Of a stretch of 64,000 nucleotides of DNA, positions 48,180 through 58,710 are shown one piece after another. The notes below the pieces were generated by a model. The model made no database searches and was not told the DNA's origin. It saw nothing but the letters and a program-made list of their open reading frames with translations. The DNA is from Ectopseudomonas guguanensis (GTDB lineage Bacteria > Pseudomonadota > Gammaproteobacteria > Pseudomonadales > Pseudomonadaceae). The stretch is taken from assembly GCF_900104265.1 (NCBI RefSeq), contig NZ_FNJJ01000004.1:310001-374000 (forward strand), written 5' to 3'. The position numbers and the translations under genes are program-made. Position 1 is the stretch's first letter; each line of letters starts with the position of its first letter.

Positions 48180-49381
48180 TAGAGCTCCGCCGGTACGCGC
48201 TCGAGCAGCCCCTGCTGCAGACGCAACAGGCGCACGCAGCGCGCCTCGGCCAGGCTCGCCGGCTGCTCGCCGGGCGGCAGCGCCAGCAGCAGGCCGCTGA
48301 GATTGAGCACCAGTGCCTCGCGCGAGAACACGCCGCTGCCCAATCCATAGAACGCCGCGATCAGCTCGCGCAGGCCGAACGGCAGGCGCCAGCGGATACG
48401 CAGGGCCGAACCGAAGCTGGCCGCCCGGCGCTGCATGGCCTGCTCGATCTGCTCGTCGCGCAACTCGCCGCCCGCCTCCAGCCAGTCCTGCAGGCTGCGC
48501 AACAAGGCCAGCTCGCCCAGGTTGTGCAGCAGACCGGCGGTGTAGCACAGCTCGGCATCGAGCCGCAGTTCGAGCGCCAGCCAGCGCGCCAGGTCGGCAC
48601 TGCGTCGCGCCTGCTGCCAGGCATGAGAAGCCAGCTCGGCCAGACGCGGATCGCGCAATTGCGCATTGCGCTGCAGGGCCAGCCCCAGCACCAGGTTCAG
48701 CGTACGCGCCACGCCCAGGCGATGCAGCGCCTGGGCCAGCGTCTGACAGGGCACGCCCTGATGCTGGGCGGCGGTGCTGGCGGCAGCGATCAGCAATGCA
48801 GTGATCTGCGGGTCGCTGGCGAATATCGCCTCCAGCTCGCCCAGGTCCTGCTCGCCGGCCTGCAGGCCCTGGCTCACCGCATTGCGCACATCGCTGAGCA
48901 GCGGCGCCCCCTGCCCTTCCTCGCGCACCGTATCGAGAAAATCATGCAGCTCGCTGACCAGCAGCGGCTGACGCACCACCACCGCGGCCGTAGCCGAAGG
49001 CAGCAGGGCCTGCAGGCGCTGGCGCAGACCCTCGGCATTGAAGGGTTTGGCCAGATAGGCACTGGGCGCCAGCGGGCGCGCCGCACGCACGCTGCTGGCA
49101 TCGAAGCGACCACTGATGAGCACGAACGGCAGCGCCGGAGTCCGCGGGTGTCGGCGCAACTGGCGCAGCAGCTCCAGGCCATCGAGGCCGGGCAGCTCGC
49201 CATCGGCGATCACCAGGTCGGGCAGCCGACGCTTGCAACGCGCCAGCGCCGCCTGGCCATCGCTGACCTGCAGCACGCGGGCATCGCCACGCACGTCCAG
49301 CACCAGCTGCTGGAGCAGGTTGGAGGTCCAGGGATCGGCTTCGGCAATCAGGACTTCGACACAATGAGCTGGAGCGGTCAT
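48167..49381 (-). CDS. Response regulator with HDOD output domain
   Basis: A 404-aa cytoplasmic protein. The receiver domain (about residues 8-130) has IAEADPW, the phospho-acceptor Asp in VIADGELPGLDG and the Lys in LAKPFN. The C-terminal half (about 175-400) is an HDOD domain (LGVARTLNLVLGLALQ, ELCYTAGLLHNLGELALL), used to bind partners or nucleotides without confirmed catalysis. ATG 49381 begins MTAPAHCVEVL; the longer frame is unsupported. It overlaps the 3' end of the GGDEF/EAL gene by 13 bp in convergent orientation, and the two may act in one signalling route. Confidence 0.82.
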   Translation of the reverse strand: MTAPAHCVEVLIAEADPWTSNLLQQLVLDVRGDARVLQVSDGQAALARCKRRLPDLVIADGELPGLDGLELLRQLRRHPRTPALPFVLISGRFDASSVRAARPLAPSAYLAKPFNAEGLRQRLQALLPSATAAVVVRQPLLVSELHDFLDTVREEGQGAPLLSDVRNAVSQGLQAGEQDLGELEAIFASDPQITALLIAAASTAAQHQGVPCQTLAQALHRLGVARTLNLVLGLALQRNAQLRDPRLAELASHAWQQARRSADLARWLALELRLDAELCYTAGLLHNLGELALLRSLQDWLEAGGELRDEQIEQAMQRRAASFGSALRIRWRLPFGLRELIAAFYGLGSGVFSREALVLNLSGLLLALPPGEQPASLAEARCVRLLRLQQGLLERVPAELYQAC

Positions 49382-49572
49382 GCAAGCCTCTGGGCGAATG
49401 ACGAACGTGCCCGAACCCGCATGCGCCCACACCCCCCAAAAGCTGGCGGATGAGTCAGTTCCATGGCAACGGCGCAGTCTAAACCGCGGTTTTGCGTGAC
49501 GTAAGTCGCAGAAGGTCGAGTTGCGCAAAAAATTGCGCGACCAAAGGCCGCGCCAGCCGGCCCGTCAGGCAT

Positions 49573-49599
49573 AAAAAAAGCCCGCCGATTAGGGCGGGC
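49573..49599 (-). terminator. Terminator of the rpmBG transcript
   Basis: On the minus strand GCCCGCC pairs with GGCGGGC and is followed by TTTTTTTAT. It lies about 25 bp beyond the rpmG stop and is a strong Rho-independent terminator. Confidence 0.85.
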
Positions 49600-49622
49600 T
49601 TCTTCGACAGGCAGCCGATCAA

Positions 49623-49778
49623 TTACTTGATCTTGGCTTCCTTGTACATCACGTGCTTGCGTACGACCGGATCGTATTTCTTGATTTCGATCTTGTCGGG
49701 GGTAGTGCGCTTGTTCTTGTCGGTGGTGTAGAAGTGGCCGGTACCGGCGCTGGACACCAAACGGATCAGTTCACGCAT
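49623..49778 (-). CDS. rpmG: 50S ribosomal protein L33
   Basis: A 51-aa ribosomal protein: [19 protein letters not shown] followed by [20 protein letters not shown]. No zinc-binding Cys pairs are present, so this is the Cys-less form. GGAGAG precedes the ATG. It is transcribed with rpmB 10 bp upstream and ends at a terminator. Confidence 0.97.
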   Translation of the reverse strand: MRELIRLVSSAGTGHFYTTDKNKRTTPDKIEIKKYDPVVRKHVMYKEAKIK

Positions 49779-49788
49779 GACTCTCTCC

Positions 49789-50025
49789 TTAAACCTTTTC
49801 GCCGCGAGCGCGCAGCTCGGCCAGCACTACATCGATGCCACGCTTGTCGATCACACGCATGCCCTTGGCGGATACGCGCAGACGCACGAAGCGCTTCTCG
49901 GACTCGACCCAGAAGCGATGGTGCTGCAGGTTCGGCAGGAAACGACGACGGGTTTTGTTGTTTGCGTGGGAAATGTTGTTCCCGGTTACCGGACCCTTAC
50001 CGGTAACTTGACAGACTCTCGACAT
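49789..50025 (-). CDS. rpmB: 50S ribosomal protein L28
   Basis: A 78-aa ribosomal protein beginning [20 protein letters not shown], followed by the basic [19 protein letters not shown]. The length is typical of L28 and the CxxC-type zinc site is absent. It is the first gene of the rpmBG operon, which in pseudomonads lies near radC and coaBC as here. Confidence 0.97.
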   Translation of the reverse strand: MSRVCQVTGKGPVTGNNISHANNKTRRRFLPNLQHHRFWVESEKRFVRLRVSAKGMRVIDKRGIDVVLAELRARGEKV

Positions 50026-50369
50026 GCCTCAGCCCTCTAAAACCACATGCCCAACCCGGCATGGGTTGGCCGCTTAAACTCAATGTCATTGGCGCTCAGC
50101 GCCGCGTTTCTCGAGGGTCTTACCGGGCGCACTGGATAGCGCAAGAACCGGGCCCCTAGAAAAGAGCGCTGCTTTATACCAGAAAGCCCCGGGGGCAACA
50201 AGGGAAACCGCAGGATAAAACACGAGGCCTGGCACACCGACAGGCCAGGGGCCGGGCTCCAGGGGCCTGATCAAGATTCGACCGCTCGTCGCCTTCTCCC
50301 GGTATTCATGCCCGCGCAAATCGACTAGGGTTGCAAGCCTAGCGTTCCACAGGGAACAAGGAGTTCGCC
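50026..50369. other. Divergent promoter region of rpmB and the binding-protein gene
   Basis: A 344-bp non-coding stretch. It must contain the rpmBG promoter on the left and that of the dipeptide-type binding protein on the right. ACAAGGAG lies 7 bases before the latter's ATG. I see no repeats or convincing sigma-70 pair. Confidence 0.4.
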
Positions 50370-51947
50370 ATGCGTCTGTTACTCGCCACCCTGCTATGCA
50401 CCCCGCTACTGGCCCAGGCCGCCACCCTCAGCGTTTGCACCGAAGCCAGCCCGGAGGGTTTCGACGTGGTGCAGTACAACTCGCTGACCACCACCAACGC
50501 CTCGGCCGATATGCTGATGAACCGTCTGGTGGAGTTCGATGCCGAGCAGGGCAGGCTGCTGCCGAGCCTGGCTCGCAGCTGGTCGATCTCGGACGATGGC
50601 CTGGTCTACGACTTCAAGCTGCGCGACGACGTGCGCTTCCACCAGACCGCCGAATTCACCCCGAGCCGCACGCTGAATGCCGATGACGTACTGTTCAGCT
50701 TCCAGCGCATGCTCGACTCCGCACATCCCTGGCACCCGGTTGCCGCCAGCGGTTACCCGCACGCCCAGTCGATGCAGTGGCCCAGCCTGATCGCCAGGAT
50801 CGAGGCGCCGGATGCGCACAGCGTACGCATCACCCTGACCCGCCGCGACGCCACCTTCCTTGCAACCCTGAGCATGGGCTTCGCCTCGATCTACTCCGCC
50901 GAATATGCCGACCAGCTCCTGGCCGCCGGCACACCGCAGAAGCTCAACAGCGCGCCGGTGGGCAGCGGCCCCTTCGTCTTCGAGCGCTTCCAGAAGGACG
51001 CCGTGGTGCGCTACCGCGCCAATCCCGATTACTTCGCCGGCAAGCCCGGCGTGGACCGGGTGATCTTCGCCATCACCCCGGACAGCGCCGTACGCCTGCA
51101 GAAACTGCGCCGCGGCGAATGCCAGATCGCCCTGTCGCCCAAGCCGCAGGACGTGCAGGCCATCGCTGGCGACGCCAGGCTGAAAAGCGCACAGACCGCC
51201 GCCTTCATGACCGCCTTCGTCGGTATCAACAGCCAGCACCCACCGCTGGACAAACCGCAGGTGCGCCAGGCGATCAACCTGGCGTTCGACAAGGCCAGCT
51301 ACGTCAAGGCGGTGTTCGAGGGCAGCGCCGAGCCGGCCAATGGCCCCTACCCACCGAATACCTGGAGCTTTGCTCGCGAGCTGCCCGGCTATGCCCATGA
51401 CCCGGCCAGGGCCCGCGCCCTGCTGGCCGAAGCCGGTTTGGCCGAAGGCTTCAAGACCACCATCTGGACGCGCCCCAGCGGCAGCCTGCTCAACCCCAAC
51501 CCCAGTCTCGGCGCGCAGCTGCTGCAGGCCGACCTGGCCAAGGTCGGTATCGATGCCGAAATTCGCGTGATCGAGTGGGGTGAGCTGATCCGCCGCGCCA
51601 AGGCTGGCGAGCATGATCTGCTGTTCATGGGCTGGGCCGGCGACAACGGCGATCCGGATAACTTCCTCACCCCGCAATTCGCCTGCGCCTCGGTCGAATC
51701 CGGCCTGAACTTCGCCCGCTACTGCGACGAGGCGCTGGACAAGCTGATCGCCGAAGGCAAGGCCAGCAGCGACCAGAGCGAGCGCAGCCGCCTGTATCAG
51801 CAGGCGCAGAAGATCATCCAGGAGCAGGCGCTATGGCTGCCGCTGGCGCATCCCACCGCCTTCGCCCTGCTCAGCGAAAAGGTGCAGAGCTACATGGTCA
51901 GTCCCTTTGGCCGGCAGAACTTCGCTGCGGTGCGGTTGGCGCCCTGA
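50370..51947 (+). CDS. ABC transporter substrate-binding protein (DppA/SBP_bac_5 family)
   Basis: A 525-aa periplasmic binding protein. Signal peptide MRLLLATLLCTPLLAQA is cleaved near residue 17. Family blocks are CTEASPEGFDVVQYNSLTT near 23, LARSWSISDDGLVYDFKLRD near 68 (core SDDGLVYDFKLRDDVRFH) and GWAGDNGDPDNFL near 420. This is the dipeptide/heme (DppA)-type group. No permease genes adjoin, so it is an orphan receptor. Its final 113 bp are duplicated just downstream with neighbouring palindromic repeats. Peptide binding is a family-based assumption. Confidence 0.85.
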   Translation: MRLLLATLLCTPLLAQAATLSVCTEASPEGFDVVQYNSLTTTNASADMLMNRLVEFDAEQGRLLPSLARSWSISDDGLVYDFKLRDDVRFHQTAEFTPSRTLNADDVLFSFQRMLDSAHPWHPVAASGYPHAQSMQWPSLIARIEAPDAHSVRITLTRRDATFLATLSMGFASIYSAEYADQLLAAGTPQKLNSAPVGSGPFVFERFQKDAVVRYRANPDYFAGKPGVDRVIFAITPDSAVRLQKLRRGECQIALSPKPQDVQAIAGDARLKSAQTAAFMTAFVGINSQHPPLDKPQVRQAINLAFDKASYVKAVFEGSAEPANGPYPPNTWSFARELPGYAHDPARARALLAEAGLAEGFKTTIWTRPSGSLLNPNPSLGAQLLQADLAKVGIDAEIRVIEWGELIRRAKAGEHDLLFMGWAGDNGDPDNFLTPQFACASVESGLNFARYCDEALDKLIAEGKASSDQSERSRLYQQAQKIIQEQALWLPLAHPTAFALLSEKVQSYMVSPFGRQNFAAVRLAP

Positions 51948-52253
51948 GCTACATCATGGCGGGCTGAAGCCCACCCTACGCAGCGAATCCTCGTCGGGAG
52001 GGCGGGCTCCGACAGGTAGGGCGGGTGCAACCCGCCACCATCGCCGTGGCTGCCGCTGGCGCATCCCACCGCCTTCGCCTGCTCAGCGAAAAGGTACGGG
52101 GTTACAAGGTCAGCGCCTTTGGCCGGCAGAACTTCGCTGCGGTGCGGTTGGCGCCCTGAGCTACATCATGGCGGGCTGAAGCCCACCCTACGCATTGAAT
52201 CCTCGTCGGGAGGGCGGGCTCCGACAGGTAGGGCGGGTGCAACCCGCCACCAT
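51834..52253 (+). repeat. 213-bp tandem duplication carrying the 3' end of the binding-protein gene
   Basis: Copy 1 (51834-52046) includes the last 114 bp of the gene; copy 2 (52047-52253) repeats TGGCTGCCGCTGGCGCATCC through GCGCCCTGA (stop at 52157-52159) and the following GGCGGGCTGAAGCCCACC, GGAGGGCGGGCTCCGACAGG and GTAGGGCGGGTGCAACCCGCC elements. Copy 2 carries a one-base deletion and several substitutions in its coding part, so it is a non-functional remnant. The layout parallels the repeats at modC and at 17167-17591. Confidence 0.9.
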
Positions 52254-52296
52254 AGCTACGGCGGGTTGCACTCGCCCTGCCTTTGCCGGCAAGCCC

Positions 52297-52971
52297 CTAC
52301 ATCCAGCCCAGCTCCGCCATGGATAGCGGCTCGCCGTCACCGACGATGAAGTGATCGAGCACGCGCACTTCCACCAGCGCCAGGGCATCCTTGAGGCGCT
52401 GGGTCAGCACGCGGTCGGCCTGGCTGGGTTCCGACACGCCCGATGGGTGGTTATGGGTGAGGATCACGGCAGCGGCATTGTTGGCCAGCGAGCGCTTGAC
52501 CACCTGCCTTGGATAGACGCTGGCGCTGTCGATGCTGCCGCGAAACAGCACCTCGAACGCCAGCACGCGGTGCTTGGCGTCGAGAAACAGGCAGCCGAAT
52601 ACCTCATGCGGCTCGTGACGCAGTTGCGCCTTGAGGTAGTCGCGCACGGCCTGCGGGCTTTCCAACGCCGAATCGTGACGCAGGCGCTCGGCCAGATGCC
52701 GCCGCGACATTTCCAGCACCGCCTGCAGTTGCGCGTACTTGGCCGGGCCCAGGCCGAGGTGCTGGCTGAAGCCGGTCAGATCGGCTTCCAGCAAGGCTCT
52801 CAGGCTGCCGAATTCGCTTAGTAGATAGCGCGCCAGGTCCACCGCACTCTTGCCGGTCACCCCGGTGCGCAGGAAGATCGCCAAGAGCTCGGCGTCGGTC
52901 AGCGCCGCCGCGCCCTGCTCCAGCAGTTTTTCCCGCGGACGCTCTGCCGCGGGCCAATCACGAATGCTCAT
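52297..52971 (-). CDS. radC: JAMM-domain protein RadC
   Basis: A 224-aa protein of the RadC family. An N-terminal helix-hairpin-helix region (about residues 20-100) precedes a JAMM-type domain with the metal ligands in [16 protein letters not shown] near residue 170. GGAGG lies 5 bases before the ATG at 52971, which decides the start over an in-frame GTG/ATG at 52992. RadC proteins are associated with DNA repair but their activity is not settled. It is divergent from coaBC with a hairpin element between them. Confidence 0.92.
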   Translation of the reverse strand: MSIRDWPAAERPREKLLEQGAAALTDAELLAIFLRTGVTGKSAVDLARYLLSEFGSLRALLEADLTGFSQHLGLGPAKYAQLQAVLEMSRRHLAERLRHDSALESPQAVRDYLKAQLRHEPHEVFGCLFLDAKHRVLAFEVLFRGSIDSASVYPRQVVKRSLANNAAAVILTHNHPSGVSEPSQADRVLTQRLKDALALVEVRVLDHFIVGDGEPLSMAELGWM

Positions 52972-52987
52972 GTACACCTCCCTGTAC

Positions 52988-53126
52988 GGCACCTCTAAAA
53001 ACTACCTGCGTTGCCATCACTGCGTTAAAAACAAGCTCAAAATGCTCATTTACAGCTCGTAAACTCCGCTTTTTCGCTTGTTTTTGCCTTGTGCTGGCTG
53101 CCTCGCCTACGTTTTTTAGAGGTGCC
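52988..53126. mobile_element. Hairpin element with 14-bp terminal inverted repeats
   Basis: The segment opens GGCACCTCTAAAAA (52988-53001) and closes with the inverse TTTTTAGAGGTGCC (to 53126). Inside lies a second inverted pair, AAAAACAAGC / GCTTGTTTTT, around ATGCTCATTTACAGCTCGTA. No target duplication is obvious. A diverged relative lies at 63502-63626. It may be a MITE-like repeat, and it must fold into a long hairpin. It occupies most of the radC-coaBC promoter gap. Confidence 0.65.
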
Positions 53127-53255
53127 TCATCTAGCCAGGCGCCCGCTGTTCCGCTGCGGGCGCTGTGCTATCGTAGCCCATCTTTTTACACGGGGCCGGC
53201 CTGGGGAGGCGTTGGTCACGTGGCGCACATCCACCGGTATATAAAAGGCAGGCCT

Positions 53256-54464
53256 ATGCAGCGGCTGTATCGCAAACGCATCATCGTCGGCGTGGGAGGC
53301 GGTATTGCTGCCTACAAGAGCGCCGAACTGGTTCGCCGGCTGAAGGATCAGGGCGCCGAAGTCCGTGTGGTGATGACTCAGGGCGGGCGCGAGTTCATCA
53401 CCCCGCTGACCCTGCAGGCCCTGTCCGGCCATCCTGTGCACCTCGACCTGCTCGACCCCGCGGCCGAGGCCGCGATGGGTCATATCGAACTGGCGCGCTG
53501 GGCCGACCTGATTCTCATCGCCCCGGCCACTGCCGACCTGATCGCACGCCTGGCCCAGGGCGTGGCCAATGACCTGCTGACCACCCTGGTACTGGCCACC
53601 GATGCACCCATCGCCCTGGCCCCGGCGATGAACCAGGCCATGTGGCGCGACGCCGCCACCCAGGCCAATCTGGAGCTGCTGCAAGGCCGCGGCATGCGCC
53701 TGTTCGGCCCGGCCTCCGGCAGCCAGGCCTGCGGCGACGTCGGTCTTGGCCGCATGCTCGAGCCCAACGATATCGCCCTGCTCGCCGCCGACTGCTTCCA
53801 GCGCCAGGCGCTGGACGGTCTGCACATCCTGATCACCGCCGGCCCGACCCAGGAAAACATCGACCCGGTGCGCTACATCACCAATCACAGCTCCGGCAAG
53901 ATGGGCTTCGCCCTGGCCGAAGCCGCTGCCGAGGCAGGCGCCAAGGTCACCCTGGTCAGCGGCCCGGTGCACCTGCCGACGCCGGACCGGGTCAGCCGCA
54001 TCGACGTGGTCAGCGCCCGCGACATGCTGGCCGCCTGCGAAGCCGCCATGCCCTGCGACGTGTTGATCGCCGCTGCAGCAGTGGCCGACTACCGCCCGGA
54101 AGTGGTCGCCCAGCACAAATTGAAGAAAGACCCCAGCAGCGGCGAAGGAATGCTCCTGCAAATGGTGCGCAACCCGGATATCCTCGCCACCATCGCCGGC
54201 CGCGACGACCGCCCCTTCAGCGTGGGCTTCGCCGCCGAGACCGAGAACCTGCTCGAATACGCCTCGCGCAAGCTGCGCGACAAGAATCTCGACCTGATCG
54301 TCGCCAACGATGTAGCCAACCCCAGCATCGGCTTCAATAGTGAAGAGAACGCCATCACCGTGATCGACCGCGAACTGCAGCAGATCAGTTTCGCCCAGAC
54401 CAGCAAGGGCAAGATCGCCCGCCAGTTGATCACCCTTATCGCCGAACGACTGAACAAGAACTGA
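53256..54464 (+). CDS. coaBC: Bifunctional phosphopantothenoylcysteine decarboxylase/synthetase
   Basis: A 402-aa bifunctional enzyme of coenzyme A synthesis. The N-terminal flavoprotein domain (CoaC, about residues 1-190) has [18 protein letters not shown], the [10 protein letters not shown] region and the active-site APAMNQAMW; the C-terminal CoaB domain has [18 protein letters not shown] and the KLKKD loop. ATG 53256 ([12 protein letters not shown]) is the family start; the longer frame begins inside the hairpin element. It starts the coaBC-dut-algC-argB cluster. Confidence 0.95.
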   Translation: MQRLYRKRIIVGVGGGIAAYKSAELVRRLKDQGAEVRVVMTQGGREFITPLTLQALSGHPVHLDLLDPAAEAAMGHIELARWADLILIAPATADLIARLAQGVANDLLTTLVLATDAPIALAPAMNQAMWRDAATQANLELLQGRGMRLFGPASGSQACGDVGLGRMLEPNDIALLAADCFQRQALDGLHILITAGPTQENIDPVRYITNHSSGKMGFALAEAAAEAGAKVTLVSGPVHLPTPDRVSRIDVVSARDMLAACEAAMPCDVLIAAAAVADYRPEVVAQHKLKKDPSSGEGMLLQMVRNPDILATIAGRDDRPFSVGFAAETENLLEYASRKLRDKNLDLIVANDVANPSIGFNSEENAITVIDRELQQISFAQTSKGKIARQLITLIAERLNKN

Positions 54465-54466
54465 CC

Positions 54467-54922
54467 ATGCACGCTCTGCAAGCCAAGATCCTCGATCCTC
54501 GCCTCGGCCAGGAATTCCCGCTGCCGCAATACGCCACCCCCGGTTCGGCCGGCCTCGACCTGCGCGCCATGCTCAAGGAGGACGTCGTCCTCGAACCGGG
54601 TCAGACCCTGTTGATCCCCACCGGTCTGTCGATCTACATCGGCGACCCCGGCCTGGCGGCAATGATCCTGCCGCGCTCGGGCCTGGGCCACAAACACGGC
54701 ATCGTGCTCGGCAACCTGGTCGGCCTGATCGACTCGGACTACCAGGGCGAGCTGATGGTGTCGTGCTGGAACCGTGGCCAGACGCCCTTCACCATCGCCA
54801 TCGGCGAGCGCATCGCGCAGCTGGTGCTGGTACCGGTGGTGCAGGCGCATTTCGAGCTGGTCGAGCAGTTCGACGAAACCCAACGCGGCGCGGGCGGCTT
54901 CGGCCATTCCGGCAGCCACTGA
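54467..54922 (+). CDS. dut: dUTP diphosphatase
   Basis: A 151-aa trimeric dUTPase that hydrolyses dUTP to dUMP. All five motifs are visible: [51 protein letters not shown] and the C-terminal [10 protein letters not shown] arginine arm. It starts 2 bp after the coaBC stop, so they are cotranscribed. Confidence 0.97.
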   Translation: MHALQAKILDPRLGQEFPLPQYATPGSAGLDLRAMLKEDVVLEPGQTLLIPTGLSIYIGDPGLAAMILPRSGLGHKHGIVLGNLVGLIDSDYQGELMVSCWNRGQTPFTIAIGERIAQLVLVPVVQAHFELVEQFDETQRGAGGFGHSGSH

Positions 54923-54960
54923 TCATCCCATCACAGGACGACCCGCCGAGGAGCACCGAC

Positions 54961-57549
54961 GTGAAACTCTTCAAGCGCAGCGCCAAGGAAGCCGACACTG
55001 CCGCCAGCCTGATGCCGAGCGAGCCCAGGAGCAAGGCAGCCAAACCCTCGCTGGGCCAGCTCCTGCCGGGCCTGCTGGCAGCCCTGATCGGTACGGGTGC
55101 GGCCGGGGCTCTGCTGTGGTTCGCCGACAGCAGCAGCAACCAGGCGCGCCAGGCCGAACTGGCGCAAGCCCTCGGCAGCAACCAGGCCGCTGCCGTGCAG
55201 CAGGCGCTCAAGCAGATGCAGGCCGACAGCCTGGCCGCGGCTCGCAACCCGGAGCTGCTGCAGGCGCTGCAGAGCGGCGACAGCCTGCAGATCGGCGAAG
55301 CCGAACGCCGCCTGGGCTATTGGGATGGCGTGATCGATGCCCATCTCAATCGCCGCGGCGAAGCCGTGCAGAACACCAGCCGCGCCGCGCCGATGAATTT
55401 CGCCGGCCTGGACATGCTGCGCCGCGCCGAAAGCGGCCAGCAACCGGCCGTCGAAGCCTACCGGGTCGGCCAGCGCTGGCTGGCCTATAGCGCCGTGGCC
55501 CTGCGCGTCAGCGAAAGCCAGCCGGCCCAGGGCACGCTGCTGCTGGCCTTCGACCTGCAACGCCTGCTCGCCGCGCTGCCGACATTGCCGGCCGAATACG
55601 GCCAGGTACAACTGGTCCAGCAGTTCGCCAACACCCCGGAACAGGTGCTGCTGCAACGCGGTCAGCCTGGCGAAGGCGCCGCGCAGACCTTCGCCACTGG
55701 CAACCCCTACTGGAAAATCAGCTTCATCCCCGGCCCCGGCCTGGCCCAGGGCAGCCTTCCCCCGACGATGCTCGGCCTGGCGCTTCTGCTGGCCCTGGGC
55801 GGCGCCCTGATTGGCCTGATCCTGGTCCAGGGTGCCCTGCAGCGGCGCATCAATGGTGATGTCCAGCAGCTCGGAGAAATGCTGAAAGAACTCTCTGCGG
55901 GCAAGAACGTCAAAGCCTTCAGCCTCAGCGTACCGGCACTCGATACGTTGGCGCAGAGCCTGGCGCGCCTGCCGCGCCGCAGCAGCCCCGAAGGCAGCAG
56001 TACCGCCACTAAAGGAACAGCAGCGGCCCCTGCCACTCCGCCGGTCAGCAAACCTGCCGAGCTGGTCGATCCGCTGTTTCAGGACACCGATATCCTCGAT
56101 ATCGACATTCTCGATGAAGACCAGGATCTCCTGGGACTGGAGCAGAGCCCCGCAATGAGCACTAGCCAAAGCGCCCCGAAACTTCCCGCCGACATCTTCC
56201 GCGCCTACGACATTCGTGGCGTGGTGGGTGACTCCCTGACCGCCGAATACGCCTACTGGATCGGCCGCGCCATTGGTTCGCAGAGCCTGGCGCAGGGCGA
56301 ACCCAAGGTGATCGTCGGCCGAGATGGCCGCCTGTCCGGCCCCGAACTGCTGCAACAACTGGTGCAGGGCCTGCTGGACTGCGGCTGCGAAGTCACCGAC
56401 ATCGGCATGGTGCCGACCCCGGTGGTCTACTTCGCCGCCAACGTACTGGAAGGTCGTTCGGCCGTGATGCTGACCGGCAGCCACAACCCGCCGGACTACA
56501 ACGGCTTCAAGATCATCATCGCCGGCGACACCCTGGCCAACGAGCAGATCCAGGCGCTGAAAACCCGCCTGGACAACAACGACCTGGCCACGGGCGTCGG
56601 CAGCGTGCAGCAGGTCGACGTCCTGCCGCGCTACTTCAAGACCATCCGCGACGACATCGCCCTGGCCAAGCCGCTCAAGGTGGTGGTCGACTGCGGCAAC
56701 GGCGCCGCCGGCGTGATCGCCCCGCAGCTGATCGAAGCGCTGGGCTGCAGCGTCATCCCGCTGTTCTGCGAAGTGGACGGCAACTTCCCCAACCACCACC
56801 CGGACCCGGGCAAACCGGAGAACCTGGTCGACCTGATCGCCCGCGTCAAAGCCGAGAACGCCGACCTGGGCCTGGCCTTCGACGGCGACGGCGACCGCGT
56901 CGGCGTGGTGACCAACACCGGCAGCATCGTCTACCCGGACCGCCTGCTGATGCTGTTCGCCAAGGACGTGGTCTCGCGCAACCCGGGTGCCGACATCATC
57001 TTCGACGTCAAGTGCACCCGTCGCCTGACCCCGCTGATCAGCGGCTATGGCGGCCGTCCGGTGATGTGGAAGACCGGCCACTCGCTGATCAAGAAGAAGA
57101 TGAAGGAAACCGGCGCGCTGCTGGCCGGCGAGATGAGTGGTCACATCTTCTTCAAGGAGCGCTGGTACGGTTTCGACGACGGCATCTACAGCGCGGCGCG
57201 CCTGCTGGAGATCCTCAGCCTCGACAAGCGCAACGCCGAACAGGTGTTCAGCGCCTTCCCCAGCGACATTTCCACGCCGGAAATCAACATCAAGGTCACC
57301 GAGCAGACCAAGTTCGGCATGATCGAACGCCTGCAGCGTGAAGGTCAGTGGGGCGAGGCGAACATCACCAGCATCGACGGTGTGCGCGTTGACTATCCCA
57401 AGGGCTGGGGCCTGATCCGTGCCTCCAACACCACGCCGGTGCTGGTGCTGCGCTTCGAGGCCGATACCCAGGAAGAGCTCGAGCGCATCCAGGATGTGTT
57501 CCGCGCCCAACTGCTCAAGGTCGCCCCCGACCTGCAACTACCCTTTTGA
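54961..57549 (+). CDS. algC: Phosphomannomutase/phosphoglucomutase AlgC with N-terminal membrane extension
   Basis: An 862-aa frame read from GTG 54961 (GAGGAG 6 bases upstream). Residues 1-398 contain two membrane segments (about 35-55 and 262-285) flanking a periplasmic-like stretch; residues 399-862 are the classical AlgC enzyme: VGRDGRLSGPEL, the phosphoserine loop LTGSHNPPDYNGF, metal loop DGDGDRVGV and GEMSGHIFFK. A second start, ATG 56155 (MSTSQSAPK, GGAG 13 bases before), would give the 464-aa soluble enzyme, the length known for P. aeruginosa AlgC. It supplies mannose-1-phosphate and glucose-1-phosphate for alginate, LPS and rhamnolipid. Whether the long form exists is not decided. 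Confidence 0.9.
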   Translation: MKLFKRSAKEADTAASLMPSEPRSKAAKPSLGQLLPGLLAALIGTGAAGALLWFADSSSNQARQAELAQALGSNQAAAVQQALKQMQADSLAAARNPELLQALQSGDSLQIGEAERRLGYWDGVIDAHLNRRGEAVQNTSRAAPMNFAGLDMLRRAESGQQPAVEAYRVGQRWLAYSAVALRVSESQPAQGTLLLAFDLQRLLAALPTLPAEYGQVQLVQQFANTPEQVLLQRGQPGEGAAQTFATGNPYWKISFIPGPGLAQGSLPPTMLGLALLLALGGALIGLILVQGALQRRINGDVQQLGEMLKELSAGKNVKAFSLSVPALDTLAQSLARLPRRSSPEGSSTATKGTAAAPATPPVSKPAELVDPLFQDTDILDIDILDEDQDLLGLEQSPAMSTSQSAPKLPADIFRAYDIRGVVGDSLTAEYAYWIGRAIGSQSLAQGEPKVIVGRDGRLSGPELLQQLVQGLLDCGCEVTDIGMVPTPVVYFAANVLEGRSAVMLTGSHNPPDYNGFKIIIAGDTLANEQIQALKTRLDNNDLATGVGSVQQVDVLPRYFKTIRDDIALAKPLKVVVDCGNGAAGVIAPQLIEALGCSVIPLFCEVDGNFPNHHPDPGKPENLVDLIARVKAENADLGLAFDGDGDRVGVVTNTGSIVYPDRLLMLFAKDVVSRNPGADIIFDVKCTRRLTPLISGYGGRPVMWKTGHSLIKKKMKETGALLAGEMSGHIFFKERWYGFDDGIYSAARLLEILSLDKRNAEQVFSAFPSDISTPEINIKVTEQTKFGMIERLQREGQWGEANITSIDGVRVDYPKGWGLIRASNTTPVLVLRFEADTQEELERIQDVFRAQLLKVAPDLQLPF

Positions 57550-58479
<930 letters not shown>

Positions 58480-58710
58480 ACAGCGGCCGCAACGCGGCCT
58501 TCTGATGACCCTCTCCCCCTGGGAGAGGGTGCCCGCAGGGCGGGAGAGGGTATTGCAAGCGCACCGTCAAACCGGTGCGCGCAGCGCACCCTACGAGATG
58601 GCGCAGGCCATCGAGCGAGCTTATCGCGGGCCATCGCCACACCAACTCGAACTTGCCGCAACCCTCCTCAACATGCACGCTCGCCAGGCAACCTTGATCG
58701 AGGAGCGCCC
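58480..58710. other. Repeat-bearing gap between argB and the thioesterase gene
   Basis: A CTCTCCCCCTGGGAGAGGG palindrome at 58509-58527 and GGGCGGGAGAGGG follow the argB stop, then a GTAGGGTGCGC-type relic (GGTGCGCGCAGCGCACCCTAC, near 58574-58594). A 38-codon frame starting at 58598 (MAQAIERAYRG) overlaps the thioesterase start by ATGA and has no known domain; it is not called as a gene. Confidence 0.5.

Noticed and set aside
54763..54960. Earlier start for algC
   Set aside because: It would overlap most of the dut 3' end; the GTG at 54961 has a strong GAGGAG site.
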